From NCBI GenBank assembly GCA_963803025.1, contig CAWDKZ010000011.1, positions 1-64,000 on the forward strand: DNA of 64,000 nucleotides, given 5' to 3'. A program made the position numbers and the translations under genes. The stretch comes from Bog-793 sp963803025 (GTDB taxonomy: Bacteria; Actinomycetota; Acidimicrobiia; Acidimicrobiales; Bog-793). The notes below the pieces were generated by a model. That model did no database searches. It had not been told where the DNA came from and was given only the letters and a program-made list of their open reading frames with translations. Each line of letters opens with the position of its first letter. Positions within the stretch are counted from its first letter, which is position 1. This document shows positions 38,885-48,396 of the stretch, one piece after another.

Positions 38885-39934
38885 ATGGAGTACCGCCAGC
38901 TTGGCTACACGGGGCTGCGGGTTTCCGCCCTCGCCCTCGGCACGATGACCTTCGGCGGCCGGGGCAAGTTCGCGCTCGTCGGCGAGACCGAAATCGACGA
39001 GGCCCGGCGCATCGTCGAGCGGGCGCTCGCCGCCGGGGTCAACTTCATCGACACGGCGGACGTCTACTCGGACGGACGGTCCGAGGAGATCGTCGGCGAG
39101 GTGCTGAAGGGCCGGCGCGACGAGGTCGTGCTCGCGACGAAGGCGCGCTTCGCCATGGGGAGCGGCGAGAACGACGCCGGGTTGTCCCGCCGGTACCTCC
39201 TGCGGGCGTGCGAGGCGAGCCTGCGCCGCCTGGGAACCGACTACATCGACCTGTACCAGGTGCACCAGCGGGACGGCCTGACCCCGGTGGAGGAGACGCT
39301 CGACGCGCTCGACACCCTCGTTCATCAGGGCAAGGTGCGCTACGTCGGCTGCTCGAACCATTCGGCGTGGCACCTCATGCTGGCGCTCGCCGTTTCCGAG
39401 CGCCGCGGACTGCAGCGCTACGTCACCCACCAGATCTACTACTCGCTCCTCGACCGGGATGCCGAGTACGAGCTCGTCCCCCTCGCGATCGATCAGCAGC
39501 TCGGGATCCTCGTCTGGAGCCCGCTCGCCGGCGGCCTCCTCTCGGGCAAGTACCGGCGGAACGTGGAGCCGCCGGCGGGCTCGCGCCAGACGACGCCCTG
39601 GGGCGAGCCACCGGTCTACGACCGGGAGCGGATGTACGACATCGTCGAAGCCCTCGTCGAGGTGGCCGCGGCGCGCGGCGCTTCCCCGGCGCAGACTGCG
39701 CTCGCCTGGCTGCTCGGCCGTCCGGCGGTCACGTCGCTGATCATCGGCGCGCGCACCATGGAGCAGCTCGTCGACAATCTCGCTTCGGTCGAGCATCCGC
39801 TCGACGACGCGGCGCGGGCCCGGCTCGACGCGGTCAGCGCGCCGAGGCTGATCTACCCGTACTGGCATCAGGCCAGCACCGCCCCGGAGCGTCTCAGCGC
39901 CGCCGACGAGTCGCTGCTGCGCCCGTATCACTGA
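38885..39934 (+). CDS. Aldo/keto reductase
   Basis: A 349-residue NADPH-type aldo/keto reductase with the catalytic tetrad visible: Asp and Tyr in FIDTADVYSDGRSEE, Lys in VVLATKARF, His in LYQVHQRDG. The C-terminal cofactor segment is VTSLIIGARTMEQLVDNL. It belongs to the group of oxidoreductases often found beside sugar catabolic genes and may reduce an aldose or act on a glycoside. AGGAGG precedes ATG 38885. It stands between the importer and the xylose isomerase gene in the same orientation. Confidence 0.93.
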   Translation: MEYRQLGYTGLRVSALALGTMTFGGRGKFALVGETEIDEARRIVERALAAGVNFIDTADVYSDGRSEEIVGEVLKGRRDEVVLATKARFAMGSGENDAGLSRRYLLRACEASLRRLGTDYIDLYQVHQRDGLTPVEETLDALDTLVHQGKVRYVGCSNHSAWHLMLALAVSERRGLQRYVTHQIYYSLLDRDAEYELVPLAIDQQLGILVWSPLAGGLLSGKYRRNVEPPAGSRQTTPWGEPPVYDRERMYDIVEALVEVAAARGASPAQTALAWLLGRPAVTSLIIGARTMEQLVDNLASVEHPLDDAARARLDAVSAPRLIYPYWHQASTAPERLSAADESLLRPYH

Positions 39935-40074
39935 GGGGCCCGGACACACGGCACCGGGCGCGGGAACCGAGATGAGTCACCGCTAGTCAGAGACGATGAG
40001 CGCCGTCGCCCATCGGTCCCAGGGGTTCCGACCGGGTCGTGGGATGGACGGGGCGAGTGAGGAGGAAGCGGTAG

Positions 40075-41258
40075 GTGGGCCAGCCGACGAAGGAAGACAA
40101 GTTCTCGTTCGGTTTGTGGACGGTCGGCTGGCGAGCAGGCGACACCTTCGGCGCAGCGACGCGTGCGCCCCTGGACCCCGTGGAGGCGGTCGAGCACCTC
40201 GCGGAACTCGGCGCGTACGGCGTCACCTTCCACGACGACGACCTCATTCCCTTCGGGACCGACGAAGCCGAGCGCGAGCAGATCGTCGCACGCTTCCGGC
40301 GTGCCGTCGACGCGTGCGGTCTCGTCGTGCCGATGATGACGACGAACCTGTTCTCGCACCCGATGTTCAAAGAGGGCGCCTTCACCGCCAACGACCGTGG
40401 TGTCCGTCGCTACGCCCTGCGCAAGGTGATGCGCAACCTCGACCTCGCCGCGCAGCTCGGCGCGGCGATCTATGTGTTCTGGGGGGACGCGAGGGCGCGG
40501 AGACCGACGCCGCCAAGGACGTGCGGGCAGCGCTCGATCGCTACCGGGAAGGCATCGACTTCCTCGCCCAGTACGTCATCGACCAGGGTTATCCGATCCG
40601 GTTCGCGATCGAACCGAAGCCGAACGAGCCGCGGGGCGACATCATCCTCCCCACGGTCGGCTCCGCGCTCGCGTTCATCTCGACGCTCGCGCACCACGAG
40701 ATGGTCGGTGTCAATCCCGAGGTCGGCCACGAGCAGATGGCGGGACTGAACTACGTGCACAGCATCTCCCAGGTGCTGTGGCAGGGCAAGTTGTTCCACA
40801 TCGACCTCAACGGCCAGCGGGGCGTCAAGTTCGACCAGGATCTCGTGTTCGGCCACGGGGATCTCGTCAGCGCCTTCTTCCTCGTCGACCTGCTCGAGAA
40901 CGGCGCCCCGGGTGGCGGACCCACCTACACCGGCCCGCGGCACTTCGACTTCAAACCGCAGCGCACCGAGGACATGGCGGGGGTTTGGGAAGCGGCCGCC
41001 TCGAACATGTCGACGTACCTCCTCTTGAAGGAGCGGGCCGGAGCGTTCCGCGAGGATGCGGAGGTGCGTGCCGCCCTGGCCGCGAGCCAGGTCGACGAGC
41101 TCTCCGTCCCGACCCTCGCCGCCGGGGAGGAAGCGGCGACGCTGCGCGGTGACCTCGACGCCTACGAGCGCTACGACGTCGCGGCGGCGGGCGCCCGGGG
41201 TTGCGGCTTCGCCCGTCTCGATCAACTGGCGATCGAGCACCTCCTCGGCGCGCGCTGA
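40075..41258 (+). pseudogene. xylA: Xylose isomerase gene with a -1 frameshift
   Basis: The protein is a class I (actinobacterial-size) D-xylose isomerase converting D-xylose to D-xylulose. Starting at GTG 40075 (GGAGGA 8 nt upstream), it reads through FSFGLWTVGWRAGDTFG, VTFHDDDLIPFG, MFKEGAFTANDRGVRRYAL and IYVFWG. The frame then changes at the six-G run 40481-40486, where seven G would give WGGREGAETDAAKD. It continues in the -1 frame through IEPKPNEPRGD, GVNPEVGHEQMAGLN and FHIDLNGQRGVKFDQD to 41258. Repaired it would have 394 residues, the normal length, with the metal-binding Glu, His and Asp positions kept. A single-base deletion in the assembly or a very recent mutation is likely. Confidence 0.9.
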
Positions 41259-41321
41259 TCGACGAGATCGGATGCGAACCGCCGACGCGACTCGCGTGCT
41301 CCTCGGGAGAGGAGCTGGGCG

Positions 41322-42767
41322 ATGACGCTCGTCGCCGGCGTCGACTCGTCCACCCAGTCCTGCAAGGTCGTCGTGTGCGACGGGGCCACGGGCGCGGTCG
41401 TGCGGCAGGGGAGCGCGCCGCATCCGGAGGGAACCGAGATCGACCCGGCCTTCTGGCTGACGGCGCTCGACGAGGCGCTCCGTGCGGCCGGGGGCCTGGA
41501 CGGCGTGGCCGCCATCGCCGTCGCGGCGCAGCAGCACGGGATGGTCTGCCTGGACGAGCACGGCACCGTGGTCCGACCGGCGCTGCTCTGGAACGACACC
41601 CGCTCGGCCGCCGCGGCCGTCGAGCTCGTCGACGAACTCGGCGGCCCGGAGAAGGGCGCGCGAGAGTGGGCCGCCGCCGTCGGCAGCGTCCCGACGGCCT
41701 CGTTCACCGTGACGAAGCTGCGCTGGCTCGCCGAGCACGAACCGGACCACGCGGCGCGGACGACCGCGGTGTGCCTTCCCCACGACTGGCTGACCTGGCG
41801 GCTCGGCGGTGGTCCGGGCGGTCGGCAGCCCGGCGCGATGGCCCTCGCGACGGACCGGGGTGACGCGAGCGGCACCGGCTACTTCTCCCCGGTGACGGGC
41901 ACCTACCGCCTCGACCTGCTCGCGCGCGCCTTCGGACGGGTGGTCGAGCTGCCCCGGATCCACGCTCCCGCGCAGCCCGCGGGTGACACGCCAGACGGCC
42001 TGACGCTCGGATGCGGGACCGGGGACAACGCCGCCGCGGCGCTCGGTGTCCTTGCCTCCTCGGGTGACGTTGTCGTGTCGATCGGGACCTCGGGAACGGT
42101 ATTCGCGGTCTGCGACCACCCGGTGGCCGACCCGACTGGGACGATCGCCGGCTTCGCCGACGCGACCGGCCGCTTCCTCCCCCTCGTGTGCACGCTCAAC
42201 GGGGCCCGCGTCTTCCGGGCGACCGCTCGCCTGCTCGGTGTCGGCCTGCGCGAGTTCTCCGCGCTCGCGCTCGCCGCGCCGGCGGGCGCGGACGGCCTCG
42301 TCGTCGTCCCGTACCTCGAGGGGGAGCGGACGCCGAACCGGCCGTTCGCCACGGGCGCGGTGCACGGCCTGCGTCTCAAGACCGCGACCCCGGCTCATCT
42401 CGCCCGCGCCGCGGTCGAGGGCGTGCTGTGCGGTCTCGCCGCCGGGCTCGACGCCCTGCTCGCCGAGGACGTCCGCGTCGAGCGCGTCATCCTCATCGGG
42501 GGGGCGAGTCGTTCGGAAGCCGTGCGGCGGATCGCCCCCGGGATCCTCGGGCGGCCCGTCGCCGTTCCGGTGGCGGCGCAGCACGTCGCGCTGGGCGCGG
42601 CGCGCCAGGCGGCCTGGGCGCTCAGCGGCGACGACCTTCCCCCCGCGTGGTCCCCCGGCAGGAGTGCGCTCTTCGAAGCGGAGCCGCTCGACTTCGTCCG
42701 GGCCCGCTACGCCGAAGTCTGCGAGATGACCGCGAACCTGCCCGGCAAAGGACCGGTAGCGGGATGA
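41322..42767 (+). CDS. xylB: Xylulokinase
   Basis: A 481-residue FGGY-family kinase that phosphorylates D-xylulose to xylulose-5-phosphate. The N-terminal LVAGVDSSTQSCKVVVCD and VAAQQHGMVCLDE, with LLWNDTRSA (substrate contact), are typical of XylB. The C-terminal half keeps GCGTGDNAAAALG (catalytic Asp), VSIGTSGTVFA and VILIGGASRSEAVRRI. It lies 63 bp after xylA in the same direction and so forms the second step of xylose use. No defect seen. Confidence 0.95.
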   Translation: MTLVAGVDSSTQSCKVVVCDGATGAVVRQGSAPHPEGTEIDPAFWLTALDEALRAAGGLDGVAAIAVAAQQHGMVCLDEHGTVVRPALLWNDTRSAAAAVELVDELGGPEKGAREWAAAVGSVPTASFTVTKLRWLAEHEPDHAARTTAVCLPHDWLTWRLGGGPGGRQPGAMALATDRGDASGTGYFSPVTGTYRLDLLARAFGRVVELPRIHAPAQPAGDTPDGLTLGCGTGDNAAAALGVLASSGDVVVSIGTSGTVFAVCDHPVADPTGTIAGFADATGRFLPLVCTLNGARVFRATARLLGVGLREFSALALAAPAGADGLVVVPYLEGERTPNRPFATGAVHGLRLKTATPAHLARAAVEGVLCGLAAGLDALLAEDVRVERVILIGGASRSEAVRRIAPGILGRPVAVPVAAQHVALGAARQAAWALSGDDLPPAWSPGRSALFEAEPLDFVRARYAEVCEMTANLPGKGPVAG

Positions 42768-42964
42768 GGCCCACTTCCGACGGCGTGCCCGTCGGCCCGG
42801 GCCGGGTGCGCCCGAAAGGGCGTGGATGGCTGGCGCTCCTCGGCCGGGAGCGCGGGACGACGGCGACGTGGCTGACAACGGAACCGGAGTCCCGGTGATG
42901 GAGGGTGGGAGATGTCTCTAGACAGGCGCGCCGCGTCCGAGCGGTCCGGCTCGGCAGGCGAGGC

Positions 42965-44659
42965 GTGAGCGCCGCGGAGCCGGTGCGAGCCCGGCAAGTG
43001 GCGATCGGAGTCGACTTCGGGACGGGGTCAGGCCGCGTGCTCCTCCTCGATCTGCGCAGCGGGGAGGAAATCGCGGACGTCGAGGTCAGTTACCCGCACG
43101 GTGTCATTGATTCGAAGCTTCCCTCGAACAACGCGGAACTGCCGCCGGACACGGCGCTGCAGGACCCCGCCGACTATCTCGAGGTCCTCTACCGCGGGAT
43201 CCCGGCGGCGCTGGCGGCCGGCGAGGTGCGGGCCGAGGAGGTGATCGGCCTCGGCATCGACTTCACCGCTTGCACCGTCCTGCCCGTGACCGGGGACGGC
43301 ACACCGCTCTGCCAGCTCGAGGCGTGGCGGGACCACCTCCACGCTTGGGTCAAGCTCTGGAAGCATCACTCCGCCCAGCCGATCGCCGACCGTCTGAACG
43401 AGGTCGCGATCGGGCGTAGTGAGGAGTTTCTCGCCCGTTGTGGCGGGCGCCTGTCGTCCGAGTGGTACTTCCCGAAGCTCATCGAGACCTGGCGGGAGGA
43501 CCGCGCCGTCTACGACGCGATGAACGCGTTCGTCGAGGCGACCGACTGGATCGTGTGGCAGCTCACCGGCTCGCTCGTCCGCGCGAGCTGCACCGCCGGC
43601 TACAAGGCGTGCTGGTCCGCGGACGCGGGCCTGCCGTCCCGCTCGTTCTTCGAGGCGGCCTATCCCGGCTTCCCCGTCCCGAGCGAGAAGCTCGGCACGA
43701 GTTTCGCCCCCCCGGGTCAGCGCGCGGGGACCCTGCGACCAGAGGTGGCGGCGCGCCTCGGCCTTAGCCCCGCGGTCGCCGTGGCCGTCGGCAACGTCGA
43801 CTCGTTCGTCTCGGTCCCGGGGGCCGGTGTCCAGCGTCCCGGTGTGTTCGTGATGGTCGTGGGCACCTCGATCTGCGATCTCGTCATCGACCGACGCGAG
43901 GTCCCGATGCCGGGAATCACGGGGGTCGTCGAGAACGGCATCCTGCCAGGTTTCTTCGGCTACGAGGCGGGGCAAGCCGCCGTCGGGGACATGTTTGCCT
44001 GGTTCGGGGGGCGGCTCCTCGGCTTCGGGCGCAGCCACTCCGGTCGGGGCGAGGACTGGTACTCGAGCCTCGAGCAGGCGGCGGCGGCGGTCGCACCCGG
44101 CGCGAGCGGGCTCGTCGCGCTCGATTGGTGGAACGGCAATCGGACGATCCTCGGCGACGCCGACCTTTCCGGGGTCATCGCTGGCCTCACGCTGGCGACG
44201 TCGCCGGCCGAGATCTATCGGGCGCTCCTCGAGTCGGTGGCGTTCGGGACGCGGCGGATCGTCGAGAACTTCGTCGAGCACGGCATCGCCCTCACCGAGG
44301 TGGTCGCCTGCGGCGGGATCGCGGAGCGGAGCGCGCTCATGATGCAGCTGCTCGCGGACGTGACCGGGATGTCCGTGACGATCCCGGACTCGAAGCAGAT
44401 CCCGGCGCGGGGCGCGGCCCTGTTCGGCGCCGTGGCCGCGGGCACAGCCCAGGGGGGCTTCGACGACATCGAGCGGGCCGTCACCGAGCTTCGGCCGGCG
44501 ACGGCCCGTCGCTACGATCCGTCACCGTCCCATCTCGTGACCTACGACGAGGTCTACTCGGTCTTCCGCGCGCTGCACGACGAGCTCGGCCGGGAGCACG
44601 TCGAGTGGCTCCACCGGCTGAAGCAGATCCGCCGGGCCGCCCGGGAGACCCACGACTGA
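42965..44659 (+). CDS. araB: Ribulokinase
   Basis: A 564-residue FGGY-family kinase converting L-ribulose to L-ribulose-5-phosphate. AraB hallmarks are AIGVDFGTGSGRVLLLD, IGLGIDFTACTVLP, LCQLEAWRDHLHAWVKLWKHH, ASCTAGYKACWSAD and GNVDSFVSVPGAGV, the last with the catalytic Asp. The C-terminal VACGGIAERSALMMQLLADV completes the family pattern. GTG 42965 (GCGAGG just upstream) is chosen; a GTG at 42905 would add 20 residues. It begins the arabinose part of the pentose block, 197 bp after xylB. Confidence 0.95.
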   Translation: MSAAEPVRARQVAIGVDFGTGSGRVLLLDLRSGEEIADVEVSYPHGVIDSKLPSNNAELPPDTALQDPADYLEVLYRGIPAALAAGEVRAEEVIGLGIDFTACTVLPVTGDGTPLCQLEAWRDHLHAWVKLWKHHSAQPIADRLNEVAIGRSEEFLARCGGRLSSEWYFPKLIETWREDRAVYDAMNAFVEATDWIVWQLTGSLVRASCTAGYKACWSADAGLPSRSFFEAAYPGFPVPSEKLGTSFAPPGQRAGTLRPEVAARLGLSPAVAVAVGNVDSFVSVPGAGVQRPGVFVMVVGTSICDLVIDRREVPMPGITGVVENGILPGFFGYEAGQAAVGDMFAWFGGRLLGFGRSHSGRGEDWYSSLEQAAAAVAPGASGLVALDWWNGNRTILGDADLSGVIAGLTLATSPAEIYRALLESVAFGTRRIVENFVEHGIALTEVVACGGIAERSALMMQLLADVTGMSVTIPDSKQIPARGAALFGAVAAGTAQGGFDDIERAVTELRPATARRYDPSPSHLVTYDEVYSVFRALHDELGREHVEWLHRLKQIRRAARETHD

Positions 44660-44784
44660 ACCCGTGACAGGTCGGTCTCGGGCGCTGTTCGTCGCACGAC
44701 CGCCCTCGGGGACAGCCAGGTGGCGACGCTAGGGTCGGGCAGGGAGGACACGCGCCCGTGGGCGCGGGCGCGAAGGAGGATCCG

Positions 44785-46185
44785 ATGTTGACGAATGGAC
44801 GACCGCGCATCGGGATGCTCGGCATCATGCAGGAGCTCTACGACGAGATGATCCCGCGCATCACCGAGCACCAGGCTGAGTTCTCGCGCGCACTCTGCGC
44901 CCAGCTCGCTCCCGCCGCTGATGTCGTCTTCACGCGGCCGGCACGCAACCGCGACGACATCGAGGTGATCGTGCGGGACCTCGTGCGTCAGGATCTCGAC
45001 GGGATCATGATCGTCATGCTCACCTACGGACCCGCGATGCGCACCCTCCGCACGCTCGCGGAGAACCCGCTGCCACTCCTGCTCGCCAACATCCAGCCGG
45101 AGCCCGTCGTCAGCGCGTCGTGGACGATGGACGATCTCACGTACAACCAGGGCATCCACGGCGCCCAGGACCAGTCGAACGCGATGCTGCGCGCCGGACT
45201 GCCCTACTCGGTCATCACCGAAGATTGGCGCTCGCCAGCGTTCCTGGCGTCCTTCGAGTCCTGGGCGCGAGCCGCGCAGACGGTGACGAAGTTGCGGCGA
45301 ACGAGGATCGCCCTGTTCGGCTACCCGATGAACGGCATGGAGGACGTCGTATACGACGCGGCGGCTCTGCTCCGCAAGATCGGGCCGATGATCGTCAACG
45401 AGAACCTCGGGGACGTGCACCGACGGATGCGAGCCGTGGGCGCCGACGCCGTCGAGGCGGTTCGCCGGCAGCACGCGGCACAGTTCGAGATCGACCCGGA
45501 GCTCGCACCGGAGAGCCACGAGTACGCGGTCCGCTTCGAGCTCGCCCTGCGGCAGGTTCTGTCCGAGGGCGGCTACGACGGACTCTCCGTCCACTTCGAA
45601 CCGGTCGGGCGTGACGGTCGCTTCGAGCAGCTCCCGCTCCTCGCCGCCTCGAACCTCATGGCGGACGGCTACGGCTACGGCGCCGAGGGCGACACGAACG
45701 CGGCCGCGCTCGTCTGTGCGGGCCACGCGCTTATCGGCGAGGCGCACTTCAGCGAGATGTACGCGATGGATTACGAGCTCGACTCCGTCCTCATCAGCCA
45801 CATGGGTGAGGGCAACTGGAGGATCGCGCGTCGTGACCGTCCGGTCCGCCTCATCGACCGTCCGCTCGGGATCGGCGGTCTCGGCAACCCGCCGACGGTC
45901 GTGTTCTCCGCCGAGCCGGGCGTCGCGACGGTCGCGACGCTCATCGCCCTCGAAGGCGAGTATTACCGGCTCGCCGTCGCGCGCGGCGAGGTGCTCGACA
46001 CGCCGGAGCTGCCCCTGGTGCAGATGCCGTACTTCCATTTCCGGCCGAACTCGGGAATGCGCTCGTTCCTGACCTCCTGGTTGCGCAACGGCGGCACGCA
46101 TCATTTCTGCCTGAACCTGGGCGATCACGTCGAACGCTGGCGGAATCTCGCCGAGCTGCTCGACGTCGACTTCGTCGAGATCTGA
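44785..46185 (+). CDS. araA: L-arabinose isomerase
   Basis: A 466-residue isomerase converting L-arabinose to L-ribulose. The family pattern includes TYNQGIHGAQDQSNAMLRAG and the metal-binding positions in GAEGDTNAAALVCA (Glu), SEMYAMDYELDSVLISHMGEGN (split here as SEMYAMDYE, then SHMGEGN) and HHFCLNLGDHVE (His). ATG 44785 follows a perfect AAGGAGG by 5 nt. It lies between araB and araD, an order known from ara operons. The length is slightly below the 474-500 of many AraA but nothing is missing. Confidence 0.92.
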   Translation: MLTNGRPRIGMLGIMQELYDEMIPRITEHQAEFSRALCAQLAPAADVVFTRPARNRDDIEVIVRDLVRQDLDGIMIVMLTYGPAMRTLRTLAENPLPLLLANIQPEPVVSASWTMDDLTYNQGIHGAQDQSNAMLRAGLPYSVITEDWRSPAFLASFESWARAAQTVTKLRRTRIALFGYPMNGMEDVVYDAAALLRKIGPMIVNENLGDVHRRMRAVGADAVEAVRRQHAAQFEIDPELAPESHEYAVRFELALRQVLSEGGYDGLSVHFEPVGRDGRFEQLPLLAASNLMADGYGYGAEGDTNAAALVCAGHALIGEAHFSEMYAMDYELDSVLISHMGEGNWRIARRDRPVRLIDRPLGIGGLGNPPTVVFSAEPGVATVATLIALEGEYYRLAVARGEVLDTPELPLVQMPYFHFRPNSGMRSFLTSWLRNGGTHHFCLNLGDHVERWRNLAELLDVDFVEI

Positions 46186-46200
46186 TCGGAGGCGGTCGAG

Positions 46201-46899
46201 ATGGCTGTCCTGAACGAACTCCGCGAGGCGGTGCTCAAGGCGAACCTCGCCTTGGTGCGGCACGGCCTCGTGACGTTGACGTGGGGGAATGCGAGCGGGA
46301 TCGACCGCGCCGCCGGGTTGGTGGTGATCAAGCCGAGCGGCGTTCCCTACGAGGAGATGGGTGTCGAGGACCTCGTCGTCGTCGACCTGGCGGGTCGGGT
46401 CGTCGAGGGCGCACGGCGGCCCTCGACCGACGTCCCGACCCATCTCCTCCTCTACCGCTCTTTCCCCGCGATCGGCGGAGTCGTCCACACCCACTCCACC
46501 TGGGCGACCGCGTGGGCGCAGGCCGGGCGGGAGATACCGCTCTTCGGGACGACCCACGCCGACCTGTGTCCCGGCGCCGTGCCGATCGCGCGCCGTCTGT
46601 CCGATGACGAGGTCCGGGGCGCCTACGAGGAGAACACGGGGGTCGTCCTGCGCGAGGTGATCGGCGACCGCGGGATCGACGAGGTTCCCTGCGCCCTCGT
46701 CCCCGGCCACGGCCCGTTCACCTGGGGAGCGAGCGTCGCGCAGGCGGTCGAGCGGGCCGTCACGCTCGAAGCGGTCGCACGCATGGCCCTCCTCACCCTG
46801 TTCGTCCGTCCGGGGGCCGACCCGCTCCCGGCGGTCGTCGTGGATCGCCACTTCACGAGGAAGCACGGACCCGGCGCCTACTACGGCCAACCCGGCTGA
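46201..46899 (+). CDS. araD: L-ribulose-5-phosphate 4-epimerase
   Basis: A 232-residue class II aldolase-fold epimerase making D-xylulose-5-phosphate from L-ribulose-5-phosphate. Zinc-binding residues are in GVVHTHSTWATAWAQAG and GHGPFTWG. The N-terminal LVTLTWGNASGIDRAAGL and VIKPSGVPYEEM are typical of AraD. A GGAGG site precedes ATG 46201, 15 bp after araA. It finishes the arabinose pathway and meets the convergent araM-like gene across a strong hairpin. Confidence 0.95.
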   Translation: MAVLNELREAVLKANLALVRHGLVTLTWGNASGIDRAAGLVVIKPSGVPYEEMGVEDLVVVDLAGRVVEGARRPSTDVPTHLLLYRSFPAIGGVVHTHSTWATAWAQAGREIPLFGTTHADLCPGAVPIARRLSDDEVRGAYEENTGVVLREVIGDRGIDEVPCALVPGHGPFTWGASVAQAVERAVTLEAVARMALLTLFVRPGADPLPAVVVDRHFTRKHGPGAYYGQPG

Positions 46900-46934
46900 G
46901 CGAAGCGCCGGCGCGGCCCGGCCGCCCCGTTCGT

Positions 46935-46963
46935 GCCGGCCGGCCGAGAGCCGACCGGCCGGC
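46935..46963. terminator. Bidirectional terminator-like hairpin between convergent araD and araM-like genes
   Basis: GCCGGCCGG (46935-46943) and CCGGCCGGC (46955-46963) enclose an 11-nt loop. It lies 36 bp after the araD stop and 72 bp before the end of the opposite gene, the right place to end both transcripts. No T run, so Rho or the stem alone must act. Confidence 0.55.
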
Positions 46964-47034
46964 GCGGGGATCTCCCGTCGGCGCGGGCCTGTCCGGCGAT
47001 CACGCCGGGGCGCCGGACCGCGGGATGGCCGGCG

Positions 47035-48396
47035 TCACCGGGCGCCGGGCGCCGCCGGGAGGACCGCCTCGATCGCCTCGTCGAGCCGGCCCTGGCCCTC
47101 CAGGAAGTCGAGCACGGTGTAACGGGAACGGAGCCGGTTCGCCCAGCGGAAGGTCGTCCTGAGCATGCGGGCGTCGAGGTCGAGGAACCCTGGCTGAGCC
47201 GGGATTCCCGCCGCCAAGAGGGCCTTTCCGACGGTCGGGAAGACGCGCCTCGCGTCCGACGTCCGGGTCCGGACCGCCTCCCAGCGCGCCGCGGTCCGCG
47301 GCCACGCCGCGGCGTGCTCGCGCAGGAACCGGCGCTTGTCGTCCCGGACGGCGTCCACCTGGGCGTGGTGGCCAGCGAACCACGGTCGCGCCTCTTCGTC
47401 GTCGGCGGTGGCCGGGCGCGGCGCGACGAGCTCTGGGACGCCTCCGTCGAGGGCGAACTGCTGGAGGCGCATCGCGAAATGCGTCGCGTAGCCAACCTGG
47501 AGGCCGTGCGGCGCGTGCGGTCGTCGGCCTTGTGACGCGAGCAGGTCCCAGAAGTGCGAGAAGTGGTGCTCGCAGCCGCTCGCCGGTCGGGAGCTCCCGA
47601 CCATGGCCATCGCGATCCCCGACTCGATCAAGCCGCGCAGGAGTCGCGTCACGGCCTCCGCCGACTGGCCGAGCACCTCGTCGACGTGGGTGGCGGCCTC
47701 GAGGACGGGTTCGAACACCCGCCGCTCGACCTCCGGGCAGAACGGCTCGCCGTACAGGGCGTGCGACGTCAGCCAGTCGACGCGCGCCGTCGCCTTGCCG
47801 AGCAGGTCGCCGAGGCCCGATCGCGTCATCTCCGGCGGGGCGGCGGCGACGGTGGCCGAGTCGGCGAAGATCGCGACGGGGGCCGTGGCGGAGAAGGTCG
47901 TCTTCATGCCCCCGAACTCCATCGCGGCGACGCTCGAGGCGTATCCGTCCATCGAGGCGGCGGTGGGAACGCTCACGAATTCACGACCGGCGCGACTCGC
48001 GACGTAGCGTGTGATGTCGGTGATCACCCCAGAACCGACGGCGACGAGCACATCGGTTTCGGCCTCGGTCACCGCGTCAGCGAGGCGGGAGACGCCCGTC
48101 TCGTCGGCGAGCAGACCGCGACGCTCGGGAAAACAGAAGGTCGCGACGCGGACGTTCCCGTGCGACAGCTCGTCGACGACGCGCCATCCGACGGCCTCCT
48201 CGGTGTTCGCGTCCATGACGATGAGCGGTCTCGACCAGCGACGCGTCCCGATGTACGTGCCGAGCTCGTCGATCGCGCTCTCCCCGAGCACGATCACCAT
48301 GCCCGGGGGGCGGTGGGTCGCGCCGCAGGCGCAACGGTCGCCGGGATCCGGTCCGACCCGGGACGCAGGGGACGGGACGCGCCTCATGCGCGACAT
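47035..48396 (-). CDS. araM: AraM-like sn-glycerol-1-phosphate dehydrogenase
   Basis: An iron-type alcohol-dehydrogenase-fold enzyme of the AraM/EgsA family, which reduces dihydroxyacetone phosphate to sn-glycerol-1-phosphate. Visible blocks are CACGATHRPPGMVIVLGE, VLVAVGSGVITDITRYVASR (NAD binding), VSVPTAASMDGYAS and the metal-binding region SGCEHHFSHFWDLL with HAPHGLQVGYATHF. The start is uncertain: ATG 48396 includes the conserved CACG segment but lacks a clear ribosome-binding site, and ATG 48300 would cut it off. In Bacillus araM belongs to the arabinose operon; here it is convergent to araD. Its physiological product in this organism is unknown. Confidence 0.85.
   Translation of the reverse strand: MSRMRRVPSPASRVGPDPGDRCACGATHRPPGMVIVLGESAIDELGTYIGTRRWSRPLIVMDANTEEAVGWRVVDELSHGNVRVATFCFPERRGLLADETGVSRLADAVTEAETDVLVAVGSGVITDITRYVASRAGREFVSVPTAASMDGYASSVAAMEFGGMKTTFSATAPVAIFADSATVAAAPPEMTRSGLGDLLGKATARVDWLTSHALYGEPFCPEVERRVFEPVLEAATHVDEVLGQSAEAVTRLLRGLIESGIAMAMVGSSRPASGCEHHFSHFWDLLASQGRRPHAPHGLQVGYATHFAMRLQQFALDGGVPELVAPRPATADDEEARPWFAGHHAQVDAVRDDKRRFLREHAAAWPRTAARWEAVRTRTSDARRVFPTVGKALLAAGIPAQPGFLDLDARMLRTTFRWANRLRSRYTVLDFLEGQGRLDEAIEAVLPAAPGAR

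Noticed and set aside
40470..42878. An 802-codon minus-strand frame opposite xylA and xylB
   Set aside because: Typical antisense shadow of high-GC coding DNA with low-complexity Arg/Gly content.
44554..46890. A 778-codon minus-strand frame opposite araA and araD
   Set aside because: Its opposite strand encodes clear AraA and AraD with good ribosome-binding sites.
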